From Chitinophagaceae bacterium UBA1930 (GTDB taxonomy: Bacteria; Bacteroidota; Bacteroidia; Chitinophagales; Chitinophagaceae), in the NCBI GenBank assembly GCA_002337145.1, contig DDFK01000002.1, positions 496,001 to 560,000 on the forward strand: 64,000 nucleotides of DNA, in the 5' to 3' direction. Shown here piece by piece: positions 17,575 through 25,754 of this stretch. The position numbers and the translations under genes were made by a program. Each line of letters opens with the position of its first letter. The stretch's first letter is position 1. The notes under the pieces are model-generated. The model was given only the letters and a program-made list of their open reading frames with translations. It was not told where the DNA came from and made no database searches.

Positions 17575-18522
17575 TTAATTCATCATCAATACATTCACGC
17601 TTCTTTGCAATATGTTGAAGGCAATTTCTGCCATCAGGTTTTCCTTATCCAATGTAGGGTTCACTTCTGTTATTTCGAAGCAGCAAATTTTACGGCTCTG
17701 CATGAACTTACTAATTAAGTCTTCTGCCTCACGCTCCTTCAATCCATTGCTAACAGGCGTTCCAGTGCCTTTTGATATGGAAGAATCAAGACTGTCCACA
17801 TCAAAGCTCACGTAAATATCGGTACAGTCGCTTAGGTACCTGATAATGCTCCTGTACACAATTTCAGCACCCTTCCTTCTCAATTCATTGGTGGTAATCA
17901 CTTTCATTCCATGCTTTTCAATCAGGCCCTTTTCTTCCTTTTCATAATCACGCAACGAAATAAAAACCACGTCTTCCGGCAAAACTTTAGGGGCAATCTT
18001 GCCCACATTTTTCAGGTAGTCCCAATTTTTCTTGGTCTCGGTATCCAATTCATGAACAGCAAAATCTGTATTGTCCTCATTAATGGCCGTTGCCAACGGC
18101 ATTCCGTGCATATTGCCACTGGGCGTGGTATAAGGCGTGTGCAAATCGGCGTGTGCATCAATCCAGATTACTCCCAGTTTACTTTTTGGTTTGGCCATTT
18201 TAATACCTGCAATGGTTGCCCCCGCATTGCTATGGTCGCCGCTGATGAGTACAGGAAAAAAATTGTTCTTCATGCTGTCGCAAACAGCCTTGCTTATTTT
18301 GTCATACATGGCCATCACACCCTTTATGCGTTTGGCATACGGGCTTTCAATCGGCTCGAACAACAGCTTATTTTCTGACGGGATTTTTTCTGACGGGAAG
18401 TGGATAAAAAAATTGCTCATAAAATCAAGGGCGGCAATCTTAATGGCTTCCACACCCAGACTTGCTCCCCTTGTGCCTGCACCAATTTCGCTTGGTACCT
18501 CAATCAATTTGATATTCTTCAT
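17575..18522 (-). CDS. Arginase family protein
   Basis: A 315-aa ureohydrolase. The two-manganese site is formed by GDHSNAG, IDAHADLHTPYTTPSGNMHG and SFDVDSLDSSISKGTGTPVSNGL, and the C-terminal EITEVNPTLD is also typical. The TPSGNMHGMPLA segment and the overall spacing fit arginase (arginine to ornithine and urea) better than agmatinase or formimidoglutamase, but substrate choice is an inference. It is convergent with the EamA transporter gene and no urease or ornithine genes are near. ATG start. Confidence 0.9.
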   Translation of the reverse strand: MKNIKLIEVPSEIGAGTRGASLGVEAIKIAALDFMSNFFIHFPSEKIPSENKLLFEPIESPYAKRIKGVMAMYDKISKAVCDSMKNNFFPVLISGDHSNAGATIAGIKMAKPKSKLGVIWIDAHADLHTPYTTPSGNMHGMPLATAINEDNTDFAVHELDTETKKNWDYLKNVGKIAPKVLPEDVVFISLRDYEKEEKGLIEKHGMKVITTNELRRKGAEIVYRSIIRYLSDCTDIYVSFDVDSLDSSISKGTGTPVSNGLKEREAEDLISKFMQSRKICCFEITEVNPTLDKENLMAEIAFNILQRSVNVLMMN

Positions 18523-18743
18523 TTGGTAAAATATTCGGTAAAAAAATGGTGGCCTACCAACATACGTGGTTCGGTCTTATAGGTATGTGCCTATATCAAC
18601 ATTCAGTACAAAACTGAACAGTGTGCAACAAGTGTAGGGAATCAGTAATCGGGCAGACTGCCTTCACCCGAAGAAATCAGGTTTAAGAAATACGCCATCA
18701 ATAAATGAGGCTGTGTATATGTTGTAGCAGGCATGACTGCAAT

Positions 18744-19460
18744 TTAAGGGATTCTTTTTAAAGGGTTGTTCCCGTTAATGCAACCATAACTCGCCAATAC
18801 TTCAAAGCGTACAAACAGGTCCTCGCTATACCACTGCTCCTGCCGGGTTTTTTGCACCACTTCCTTGTGCTCCCGCATGTTATAGGCAAAATTTTTCATT
18901 TGCTGTTTGCTTTGCCATATACTAAATGTGGCCTGTTTTATCCAGGGCACTTCACCAATGCCAAATGACACAATAAAACCATCGGCCGCGGCCATTGTAT
19001 TGGAAACCCCCGCTACATGCTGCCAAAATGACTTTAATCTGTTCAACCTGATGGTGGCCCTCGTCAATACAGCAACCGGCCCTTCGTAACTGCTTTGTTT
19101 AGGCAGCTTGCCCATTGGCTCCCTGCCATCCCAAGTGCCATGGCCTTCTATAGGTTTTAACACAAAACTGATTGTTTCACAACCAAGTAACTTCCAATAA
19201 CGGTATAGGAAAGGCATTTTCTGTTGCAGTGTTTTCTCGGAAATTTCAGTGCTGCTGCTTGCGGCGAAAGTGTAGAGCAAACTCCATTGCCGCCAATCGG
19301 GTATTTTGCTAAATGACCCATTTTTTCCACAACCCATCAATTTCCAGAAATTGACTTTTCTGTTAAACCATAAAGCCGGGCGAAAAATTGCCATAGAAAA
19401 GAAACCTGCCCAGCCCAATAGCTTGGGGTAGCGGACAATGATAAGGACGCAGTACTGCAT
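18744..19460 (-). CDS. CrtA-like (spheroidene monooxygenase family) protein
   Basis: A 238-aa protein resembling CrtA-type heme monooxygenases. Family-like segments are LGWAGFFSMAIFRPALW at the start, VAVLTRATIRLNRLKSFW, SFGIGEVPWIKQATFSIWQ and REHKEVVQKTRQEQWYSEDLFVRFEVL. CrtA itself adds keto groups to carotenoids, but no carotenoid genes (crtB, crtI) are in this window, and many Bacteroidota carry stand-alone homologues of unknown role. The upstream region contains a strong hairpin (19521-19557). The call is to family only. Confidence 0.75.
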   Translation of the reverse strand: MQYCVLIIVRYPKLLGWAGFFSMAIFRPALWFNRKVNFWKLMGCGKNGSFSKIPDWRQWSLLYTFAASSSTEISEKTLQQKMPFLYRYWKLLGCETISFVLKPIEGHGTWDGREPMGKLPKQSSYEGPVAVLTRATIRLNRLKSFWQHVAGVSNTMAAADGFIVSFGIGEVPWIKQATFSIWQSKQQMKNFAYNMREHKEVVQKTRQEQWYSEDLFVRFEVLASYGCINGNNPLKRIP

Positions 19461-19520
19461 GGCTGCAAGTTAGTGTACATACATATTGCAAAGGCCTTGG
19501 TTAAGATGGTATAACCACAA

Positions 19521-19557
19521 AAAAAATAGGGCTTCAGTAGAAACTGTAGCCCTTTTT
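19521..19557 (-). terminator. Hairpin with U tract upstream of the CrtA-like gene
   Basis: On the minus strand the stem GGGCTacAGT pairs with ACTgaAGCCC, followed by T-A-T8. It is a good rho-independent terminator or attenuator, located 60 nt before the CrtA-like start codon and 170 nt past the ndk terminator. Confidence 0.65.
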
Positions 19558-19692
19558 CAACCCTAAACCCTTAAAAAACTATTTATATTAACGTAAAAAC
19601 CATGCCAACGGTTGTGTCAGTTTAGTTCTTGACTTTTAGGTGACATAAGAATGTCCGTATCAATCATTCATGCATACTTTAGTTGGGTGAAT

Positions 19693-19725
19693 AAAAAAAG
19701 TCCCGCTTTTCAGCAGGACTTTTTC
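19693..19725 (-). terminator. Rho-independent terminator of ndk
   Basis: The stem AAAAAGTCC(t/c)GCT pairs with AGC(a/g)GGACTTTTT around a CTTTTC-like loop, just after the ndk stop codon on the minus strand. A and T tracts flank both sides. Confidence 0.8.
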
Positions 19726-19727
19726 AG

Positions 19728-20144
19728 TTAAAACCTTTCCAACTTGGAGAAGAAGAAATCTCCTTCAATTACTGCGTTTTCATCGCTATCGCTTCCGTGA
19801 ACGGCATTCTCGCCAATTGAAGCTGCGTATATTTTACGAATGGTTCCCTCATCTGCCTGTGCAGGGTTGGTTGCACCAATCAATTTCCTGAAATCTGCTA
19901 CTGCATTCTCTTTTTCCAGTATGGCAGCCACAATTGGTCCGCTACTCATAAACTCAACCAATTCACCATAAAAAGGGCGTTCTTTATGAACGGCATAAAA
20001 TTCACCGGCTTGTTCAGCAGTCAATTTAATCCATTTCATGGCTTTAATACTGAAACCTGCTTTCAGTATAATGTCTGTAATGCCACCTGTATAACCTTTA
20101 CTGGTTGCATCGGGCTTAATCATTGTAAATGTTCTGTTGCTCAT
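19728..20144 (-). CDS. ndk: Nucleoside-diphosphate kinase
   Basis: A 138-aa enzyme that transfers the gamma-phosphate of NTPs to NDPs. It has RTFTMIKPDATSKGYTGGI, FYAVHKERPFYGELVEFMSSGP, and the active-site histidine in ENAVHGSDSDENA (family pattern NxxHGSDS). IGATNPAQADEGTIRKIYA is the nucleotide-binding loop. The length is normal for bacterial Ndk. It has its own promoter-like box (20167-20174) and terminator, so it is probably transcribed alone. Confidence 0.96.
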   Translation of the reverse strand: MSNRTFTMIKPDATSKGYTGGITDIILKAGFSIKAMKWIKLTAEQAGEFYAVHKERPFYGELVEFMSSGPIVAAILEKENAVADFRKLIGATNPAQADEGTIRKIYAASIGENAVHGSDSDENAVIEGDFFFSKLERF

Positions 20145-20166
20145 ATTTTCTGTTTCTATTTCGCCG

Positions 20167-20174
20167 CAAATGTA
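20167..20174 (-). promoter_or_regulatory. Candidate -7 box for ndk
   Basis: On the minus strand this reads TACATTTG, an exact TAnnTTTG match, 22 nt before the ndk start codon. No clear -33 TTTG is seen at the usual spacing. Confidence 0.45.
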
Positions 20175-20283
20175 GGGGTTTAAACGGCCATTTCTAAAAT
20201 ACCCGGCTGCAAAAAAATGCTAATACCTGTTTGGCCTGCCATGCAATGCCATTAAATTATGAATGAGCAAACCCTAATTCCAC

Positions 20284-20291
20284 TATTTTTG
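20284..20291 (+). promoter_or_regulatory. Candidate -7 box for nrnA
   Basis: TATTTTTG, an exact TAnnTTTG match, 9 nt before the ATG at 20301. If used, the mRNA would be nearly leaderless and the upstream ATG at 20259 could not be the start. Confidence 0.4.
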
Positions 20292-20300
20292 CCGCCGTTT

Positions 20301-21308
20301 ATGCAGCCGATACAAGAATTTTACCCGAAGCTTACACAACCTAAGAAAGTAGTGATTACTGCCCATCAGAAACCTGATGGGGATGCAATGGGTTCCATGT
20401 TGGGGCTTTACCATTTTTTGAATCAGTTAGGCCATAACGTTACGGTGATTTCGCCTACTAACTGGGCCGATTTTTTGGCCTGGATGCCCGGCACCGATAA
20501 AGTGATTGATTTTGAGAAGTTCAAGGAAAAGTCAATTGGCATTATCAATGCCGCCGACATAATTTTTTGCCTGGATTTTAATGTGCTGCACCGCACCAAA
20601 CACATGGAGCATCCGTTAGCGGCGGCAAACTGTGTAAAGATATTGATTGACCATCACCAGCAGCCACAGGAAGAAGCTTTTACCTACGGCATCAGCAATA
20701 CGGCAAAAAGTTCCACTTGCGAAATGGTGTATGACTTTATTGTGGAGAGCGGCCATGCCGATAAAATAAACCTGGATGTTGCAGCCTGCCTGTACACTGG
20801 CGTTATGACGGATACCGGCTCGTTCCGTTTCCCGTCAACAACGGCATCGGTGCATAGGATGATTGCACATTTAAAGGAACTGGGTTTGAAGCACACACCC
20901 ATCCACGAAAATATATACGACAACTTCCTGGAAAACAGGTTACGCTTTATAGGTTTTGCTTTATTGAACAGGATGGAAGTACTGTACCAATACAATACGG
21001 CCATTATGTACATTACCAAGGCCGACCTGCTGAAGTTCAACATTAAGACAGGGGACTCCGAAGGGCTAGTGAATTATTTGCTGACGATACAGGGCATTAA
21101 GCTGGGTGCCATCGTAATAGACCGTGACGAGGAACGTAAATGGAGTTTCCGTAGCAAGGGCAATTTTGATGTGAACACTTTTGCCCGTCTTCATTTTGAA
21201 GGCGGTGGCCACTCAAACGCGGCAGGTGGCAGAAGTTCTGAAAGCATCGAATCTACCGTACATAAATTTAAAGAGGTTATAACCCAATACGAATCACAAT
21301 TACAATAA
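20301..21308 (+). CDS. nrnA: Bifunctional oligoribonuclease/PAP phosphatase NrnA, DHH family
   Basis: A DHH-DHHA1 phosphoesterase of 335 aa that degrades nanoRNA and may dephosphorylate 3'-phosphoadenosine 5'-phosphate. Metal-binding motifs are VVITAHQKPDGDAMGS, IIFCLDFN, LIDHHQQP and MTDTGSFRFPST. The C-terminal DHHA1 motif is FEGGGHSNAAGG. The start at 20301 (MQPIQEFYPKL) is preferred because a promoter-like TATTTTTG lies just upstream; an in-frame ATG at 20259 would add 14 residues (MNEQTLIPLF...). The gene is divergent from ndk and leads into the FKBP gene 8 bp later. Confidence 0.93.
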   Translation: MQPIQEFYPKLTQPKKVVITAHQKPDGDAMGSMLGLYHFLNQLGHNVTVISPTNWADFLAWMPGTDKVIDFEKFKEKSIGIINAADIIFCLDFNVLHRTKHMEHPLAAANCVKILIDHHQQPQEEAFTYGISNTAKSSTCEMVYDFIVESGHADKINLDVAACLYTGVMTDTGSFRFPSTTASVHRMIAHLKELGLKHTPIHENIYDNFLENRLRFIGFALLNRMEVLYQYNTAIMYITKADLLKFNIKTGDSEGLVNYLLTIQGIKLGAIVIDRDEERKWSFRSKGNFDVNTFARLHFEGGGHSNAAGGRSSESIESTVHKFKEVITQYESQLQ

Positions 21309-21316
21309 AAACAACA

Positions 21317-22288
21317 ATGAGAATTTTAACAACAGTGCTTGCGGCTTCGGTATTATTTCTTGCCAGCTGCAACAAATTCGAGAAAACAAAATCGGGAATG
21401 CCTTATAAGATAACAGGCAATTCAAGCAAAAAAATCAAGCAGGGCGAGATGCTTAAAATGAACATCTCCTTTAGCGTAAACGTAAACGGTAAGGACTCTA
21501 TACTGAACAATACGTTTGGCCATGTACCGGCTTATTTTGTAGTGGATTCTGCAAGGTTTGGCAAATACAACTTTACCGAGGTTCTGTTTCAGTGCGGTGT
21601 TGGCGACAAGCTTGATTTTAAATTGAGCATCGATACCCTGAAGAAAATGGGCGGTATAGAGTACAACAAGACATTTAAACGTGGTGGTTTCATTGTGGGT
21701 AAAATTGAGTTTTTGAAGAGCTTTGGAACAGAGGCTGAAATGACTGCTGACTTCAAGAAAGAAGAAGGCATAGAAAAGGACCGTGAAATAAAAGATGTGG
21801 AAACCTACGCCACAAGCAAAAAATACACCACTGCAAAAACACCAAGCGGTACTTTGGTTGTAATTGAAAATGCAGGTGAGGGTGCCAAAGCAGATAGCGG
21901 CAAACTTGCAGAAGTTTATTACAAAGGCACTTTGATGACTACAGGTACCGAATTTGATTCCAACATAAAAGGTGGTGTTAAAGGACAAGTGCTACCTGTA
22001 GCAGTTGGTACCGGAAGTGTAATAAAAGGGATGGATGAAGGGTTGAGGTTCTTTGGCAAAGGCGGTAAAGGTAAATTATTGATACCTGCTATGCTGGCTT
22101 ACGGTGGGCAACCATCTGGCCCGATACCTGCTTATTCTAACCTGGTATTTGATATTGAAGTTGCCGATGTAAAAGATGCACCTGCACCACAACCAATGCA
22201 GCCCGGTGCACCAACAATAATACCTGATGGCAAAAGCCAGCAAGGTGGCGAAGCCAAAAAAGCAGATGCACCTGCTAAGAAAAACTAA
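21317..22288 (+). CDS. FKBP-type peptidyl-prolyl cis-trans isomerase lipoprotein
   Basis: A 323-aa lipoprotein with signal peptide and lipobox LASC (cysteine at residue 19). The middle region is a divergent, possibly FKBP-like domain; the C-terminal FKBP domain has AEVYYKGTLMTTGTEFDS, VIKGMDEGLRFFGKGGKGKLLIPAMLAYG and SNLVFDIEVADV. The end is a low-complexity Pro/Gln/Lys tail. It probably assists folding of periplasmic or outer-membrane proteins (inference). The gap to nrnA is 8 bp, so the two are cotranscribed. A perfect palindromic terminator follows. Confidence 0.92.
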   Translation: MRILTTVLAASVLFLASCNKFEKTKSGMPYKITGNSSKKIKQGEMLKMNISFSVNVNGKDSILNNTFGHVPAYFVVDSARFGKYNFTEVLFQCGVGDKLDFKLSIDTLKKMGGIEYNKTFKRGGFIVGKIEFLKSFGTEAEMTADFKKEEGIEKDREIKDVETYATSKKYTTAKTPSGTLVVIENAGEGAKADSGKLAEVYYKGTLMTTGTEFDSNIKGGVKGQVLPVAVGTGSVIKGMDEGLRFFGKGGKGKLLIPAMLAYGGQPSGPIPAYSNLVFDIEVADVKDAPAPQPMQPGAPTIIPDGKSQQGGEAKKADAPAKKN

Positions 22289-22308
22289 TTACTAGTTTAT
22301 TGAAATAG

Positions 22309-22342
22309 AAACTGCCACACTGTACAGTGTGGCAGTTTTTTT
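22309..22342 (+). terminator. Perfect 30-bp palindromic terminator after the FKBP gene
   Basis: AAACTGCCACACTGT is followed directly by its reverse complement ACAGTGTGGCAGTTT (22309-22338), then more T residues. It is symmetrical and may also stop the convergent ferritin transcript. Confidence 0.85.
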
Positions 22343-22373
22343 ATTGGGATCAATCAATATAAATAGGTTGGTC

Positions 22374-22871
22374 CTATCTTCTTTCAGCAGCCATAATATC
22401 CCTATCAAACAAGTATAAGCCGCTTTTGTCATCGCCAATCATTTCCAATTTGTCGTTGCAGTCACGGGCAAGCTTCTCTTCTTCCATCTGCTCCATTACA
22501 TACCATTGCAAAAAATTATGTGTTGCATAATCTTTTTCGCTTAATGCAATATCAACAAGTTCGTTGATGCTGTTGCTTACTGCCAACTCATGTTTAAGCA
22601 GTTCCTCAAAAGCCTTTTTTAGAGAAACAAAAGTTAGTGCAGGTTGCTCCAATGGCGGAATAACAGCAAAGCCACCCCTTTCATTAATAAAATGTATAAG
22701 CTTGAGCATATGCATCCTTTCTTCGTCGCTGTGCTTAAAAAAGAATTGGGCAACGCCACTTAGGCCTGGTTGTATTTCAGCCCAACTACCCATTGCAAGG
22801 TATGCCTGGCTGCTTTGGGCTTCCATTAATACTTGCCTGTTTAAAGCATCGGCCATTGTTTTGCTGAACAT
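22374..22871 (-). CDS. ftnA: Ferritin
   Basis: A 165-aa iron-storage protein forming a 24-mer shell in relatives. The ferroxidase ligands are visible in the first helix (LMEAQSSQAYLAMGSW), second helix (HSDEERMHMLKLIHFINERGG, family ExxH) and third and fourth helices (LQWYVMEQMEEEKLARD). A DRDIMAAERR tail completes it. It is convergent with the FKBP gene and 53 bp downstream of folP on the same strand. ATG start. No iron regulator site was recognised upstream. Confidence 0.95.
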   Translation of the reverse strand: MFSKTMADALNRQVLMEAQSSQAYLAMGSWAEIQPGLSGVAQFFFKHSDEERMHMLKLIHFINERGGFAVIPPLEQPALTFVSLKKAFEELLKHELAVSNSINELVDIALSEKDYATHNFLQWYVMEQMEEEKLARDCNDKLEMIGDDKSGLYLFDRDIMAAERR

Positions 22872-22924
22872 ATCGTTATTTTTTTTAGTGTTTGGTAATA
22901 GTATAAAAGTAAATGATTTTTGGG

Positions 22925-23755
22925 TTAATGTTTTGTATAAGCTTCAACCAATTGAATGCTTTCCATTGCTTCTTTTACATCGTGTACACGTACTATGCTT
23001 GCACCGTTTAGCAGGCCAATGGTGTTTAATACAGTAGTGCCATTCAATGCCTCGTTGGCTGTTGTGCCCAATGTTTTGTAAACGGTTGCCTTTCTTGAAA
23101 GGCCTACCAGTAAAGGTTTGTCGAGCATCCTGAAAATGGACAGATCCTTTAATAACTGGAAATTGTGCTGAATGGTTTTGCCGAAACCGAAACCAATATC
23201 AATAATCACATCGTTAATGCCCGCAAGTTTGCAGGCTGCTATACGTTGTATAAAAAAGTCCAGCACTTCTTTAGTCACATCTTCATAAACAGGATGTTGC
23301 TGCATGGTAGCAGGTGTTCCTTGCATGTGCATACATATATACGGCACCTGCAAGGATGCCACGGTGGCAAGCATGGCTTCATCCAATAGTCCGCCGCCAA
23401 TATCATTTACCATAGATGCACCCGCATGTACAGCATACTTTGCAACGCTAGCATGGTACGTGTCAATGGAAATGCATGCTTGGGGAAATGCTTTATTAAT
23501 TGCTTCCACAACGGGCAATACCCGTTCCTCTTCCTCGCTTGCACCCACTTGGATGCTGCCGGGGCGGGTACTTTGCCCGCCAATATCCAGTATGGTGGCA
23601 CCTTCTGCCATCATTTGTCCAGCTTTTTGCAGGGCGGCTTCAATGCTGTGCTTGCGGCTTGCCTCGTAAAAGGAATCGGGCGTGGCATTGATGATGCCCA
23701 TTACAATGGGTTTGTCTATGCTGAATAATCTTCCTTTGCAGTTAAGGGTGAACAT
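22925..23755 (-). CDS. folP: Dihydropteroate synthase
   Basis: A 276-aa TIM-barrel enzyme joining p-aminobenzoate to the pterin diphosphate in folate synthesis; it is the sulfonamide target. Motifs are IVMGIINATPDSFYEASR, MMAEGATILDIGGQSTRPGS, ISIDTYHASVAKYAVHAGASMVNDIGGG, DVIIDIGFGFGKTIQHNFQLL and the Arg/His end VRVHDVKEA. The pterin-binding and sulfa-site residues appear intact (RPG, KxxR-like LVGLSRKATV). ATG start. No other folate genes are adjacent. Confidence 0.95.
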   Translation of the reverse strand: MFTLNCKGRLFSIDKPIVMGIINATPDSFYEASRKHSIEAALQKAGQMMAEGATILDIGGQSTRPGSIQVGASEEEERVLPVVEAINKAFPQACISIDTYHASVAKYAVHAGASMVNDIGGGLLDEAMLATVASLQVPYICMHMQGTPATMQQHPVYEDVTKEVLDFFIQRIAACKLAGINDVIIDIGFGFGKTIQHNFQLLKDLSIFRMLDKPLLVGLSRKATVYKTLGTTANEALNGTTVLNTIGLLNGASIVRVHDVKEAMESIQLVEAYTKH

Positions 23756-23872
23756 GGTTTTAAAGTATATTGCAACAGGTTCAAAAATAAGTTCAATGTT
23801 CGAAGTTCGGGTTTAAAGTTTGTGCTGCAGTTACGCTTGGATGAAAGCCCGGACCCGGTTTGGACGTTGATT

Positions 23873-23890
23873 TCCCGATAGCTATCGGGA
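23873..23890. repeat. 18-bp perfect palindrome TCCCGATAGCTATCGGGA
   Basis: An exact 18-bp self-complementary sequence in the 198-bp divergent region between folP and the DUF1599 gene. It is 63 nt before the DUF1599 start codon and has no T tract, so it is not a normal terminator. It could be a dyad operator or a dispersed palindrome; I recall similar CCGATAGCTATCGG motifs in Bacteroidota intergenic regions but cannot check this here. Confidence 0.7.
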
Positions 23891-23953
23891 GCGACGCCAG
23901 TAAAGCCGGACCAGAGTTGCTGTAGCCGGTTACAAAAAAGATCAAGACAATTT

Positions 23954-24502
23954 ATGAGCAATACAACAAACAGGCAATATGACGAAGCAATAAAGGGTTG
24001 CCAGGATATTTTTATAAAGAAGACCAAGGATTATGGTACGGCCTGGCGTGTGCTGCGGCCCATAAGCGTGGTGGACCAGATTTTTATAAAGGCATTAAGG
24101 ATACGCACCATACAGGACAAGAAAACACAATTGGTTGGCGATGATATTACCAGTGAATTTAAGGGCATTGTGAACTATGCAATTATTGGTTTGATACAAT
24201 TGTCGCTAAACAATTCGCAGATTGAGGAACTGCCCGTTGAGCAGGTAAATGAGCTGTATGAAAAATACGTGACGTTTTGCAAGGATACCATGTTGAACAA
24301 GAACCATGACTATGGCGAAGCCTGGCGTGACATGAGCCAGGAGAGCTTTGCAGACCTGATATTGGTGAAGCTGCAACGCATTAAGCAGATATTGATGAAT
24401 GATGGCAAGACGTTGATAAGCGAAGGCATTGATGCAAACTATGTTGATATTTTGAACTACAGCGTGTTTGCATTGATATTGTTGGCAGAAGGCAAGCATT
24501 GA
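23954..24502 (+). CDS. DUF1599 (nucleotide modification-associated) domain protein, internally duplicated
   Basis: A 182-aa protein made of two copies of the same helical unit. The first (about 6-84) contains KDYGTAWR at 25-32 and ends ITSEFKGIVNYAIIGLIQL. The second (about 98-178) contains HDYGEAWR at 118-125 and ends NYVDILNYSVFALILL. The DYGxAWR core and the acidic residues around it resemble all-alpha NTP pyrophosphohydrolases of the MazG type, so nucleotide binding is plausible (inference). In Bacteroidota this gene often lies between folP and the BT_3928 gene, as it does here (recollection). Confidence 0.85.
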   Translation: MSNTTNRQYDEAIKGCQDIFIKKTKDYGTAWRVLRPISVVDQIFIKALRIRTIQDKKTQLVGDDITSEFKGIVNYAIIGLIQLSLNNSQIEELPVEQVNELYEKYVTFCKDTMLNKNHDYGEAWRDMSQESFADLILVKLQRIKQILMNDGKTLISEGIDANYVDILNYSVFALILLAEGKH

Positions 24503-24592
24503 TTGATGCATTGGCGGATGAGCCGATGTGCCGATATGCTAATGAGAGAACCATTTGGAAATTTACTTCCTGGAACTTTAATAACTGATTGA

Positions 24593-25714
24593 ATGAAAAT
24601 GCTATTAACGGTATGCAGGTGGCTGGTGGGCCTGCTGTTTATCTTTTCTGGCCTGATAAAAGCCAACGACCCATTGGGCCTGAGCTATAAGATGCAGGAG
24701 TTTTTTGAGGCGTGGCATTTGCAAGGGCTGCATGCCTACACATTGGCATTTGCCATTGGTATGAACCTGTTGGAAGTAGTGGCAGGGGTGGCAGTAATTG
24801 TTGGCTGGCAAATGAAACGTGTAAGCTGGCTGCTACTGGTATTGATTGTGTTTTTTACCTTTTTGACAAGCTATGTACTGTTCTCGGGCAAGATACATGC
24901 CTGTGGCTGCTTTGGTGATTGCGTACCATTGACACCCATACAGACTTTTACAAAGGATGTTGCATTGTTGCTGATGATTTTGCTGCTGTTGCTGAATGCC
25001 CGCAAAATGAAATCCTACCTGCCATCAACGGTTTCGAAATCGTTTATATTGATTTCCTTTATTGCGGTAGGTTGTTTGCAATGGTATGCGTTGAAGTTTT
25101 TGCCTGTGCTGGACTGCCTGCCGTATGCCAAGGGAAAGAATATTATTGAAGGCATGAAACTGCCGCCCGATGCCGTGCCCGATGTTTATTCACTAACGTT
25201 TAAGTATAAGAAAGATGGGAAAGAAATTGAGTTTATAGATAGCATACCAACCAATGTAACCGAAGACTCTACTTATGAATTTGTGGACCGTTATGACAAA
25301 CTGGTTAAGAAAGGTACAGGGCTGCCAAAGATTGTGGACTTTTCTTTGACTACCTTGAATGGCACAGATACCACACAGGCCATTTTAAATGAACCGAACA
25401 GTTATGTATTGTTGTTTGCCAAAGATTTTTCTACCCTGAATGACTGGTATAGCCAGTACGAAAAAGTAAAGGACAAGTTGATGGACAAAAAAATACCTTT
25501 CTTTTTGGTAACTGCCGATGCAGAAAAGGCCGTTAGCTTGTTTAAAGGTATTACCATTTTAAAATGCGATGCTACTGTAATGAAAACGGCTGCCCGGGTG
25601 AACCCTACTTATTTTTTTATGAAGCAGGCAACTGTGTTTAATAAGGTAAGCTACGCCAACGACGAGAAGATTAATTTTATATTGAACTCGTATGCGTTCA
25701 CTTTCAGGAATTAA
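24593..25714 (+). CDS. BT_3928 family protein, DoxX/MauE-like membrane protein with soluble C-terminal domain
   Basis: A 373-aa protein. The N-terminal 140 residues contain four membrane helices of the DoxX/MauE type, beginning VCRWLVGLLFIFSGLIKANDPLGLSYKM. A conserved cysteine cluster CGCFGDC lies between helices 3 and 4 and suggests a vitamin K epoxide reductase- or MauE-like redox function. A fifth helix (FILISFIAVGCLQWYALKF) leads to a soluble part with FSLTTLNGTDTTQAILN and SYVLLFAKDFS, resembling a thioredoxin-like fold without an obvious CXXC. Function unproven. Confidence 0.85.
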   Translation: MKMLLTVCRWLVGLLFIFSGLIKANDPLGLSYKMQEFFEAWHLQGLHAYTLAFAIGMNLLEVVAGVAVIVGWQMKRVSWLLLVLIVFFTFLTSYVLFSGKIHACGCFGDCVPLTPIQTFTKDVALLLMILLLLLNARKMKSYLPSTVSKSFILISFIAVGCLQWYALKFLPVLDCLPYAKGKNIIEGMKLPPDAVPDVYSLTFKYKKDGKEIEFIDSIPTNVTEDSTYEFVDRYDKLVKKGTGLPKIVDFSLTTLNGTDTTQAILNEPNSYVLLFAKDFSTLNDWYSQYEKVKDKLMDKKIPFFLVTADAEKAVSLFKGITILKCDATVMKTAARVNPTYFFMKQATVFNKVSYANDEKINFILNSYAFTFRN

Positions 25715-25754
25715 TAAATGAGCCAATCAGTCAATCAATTAACCAATTAACGCT

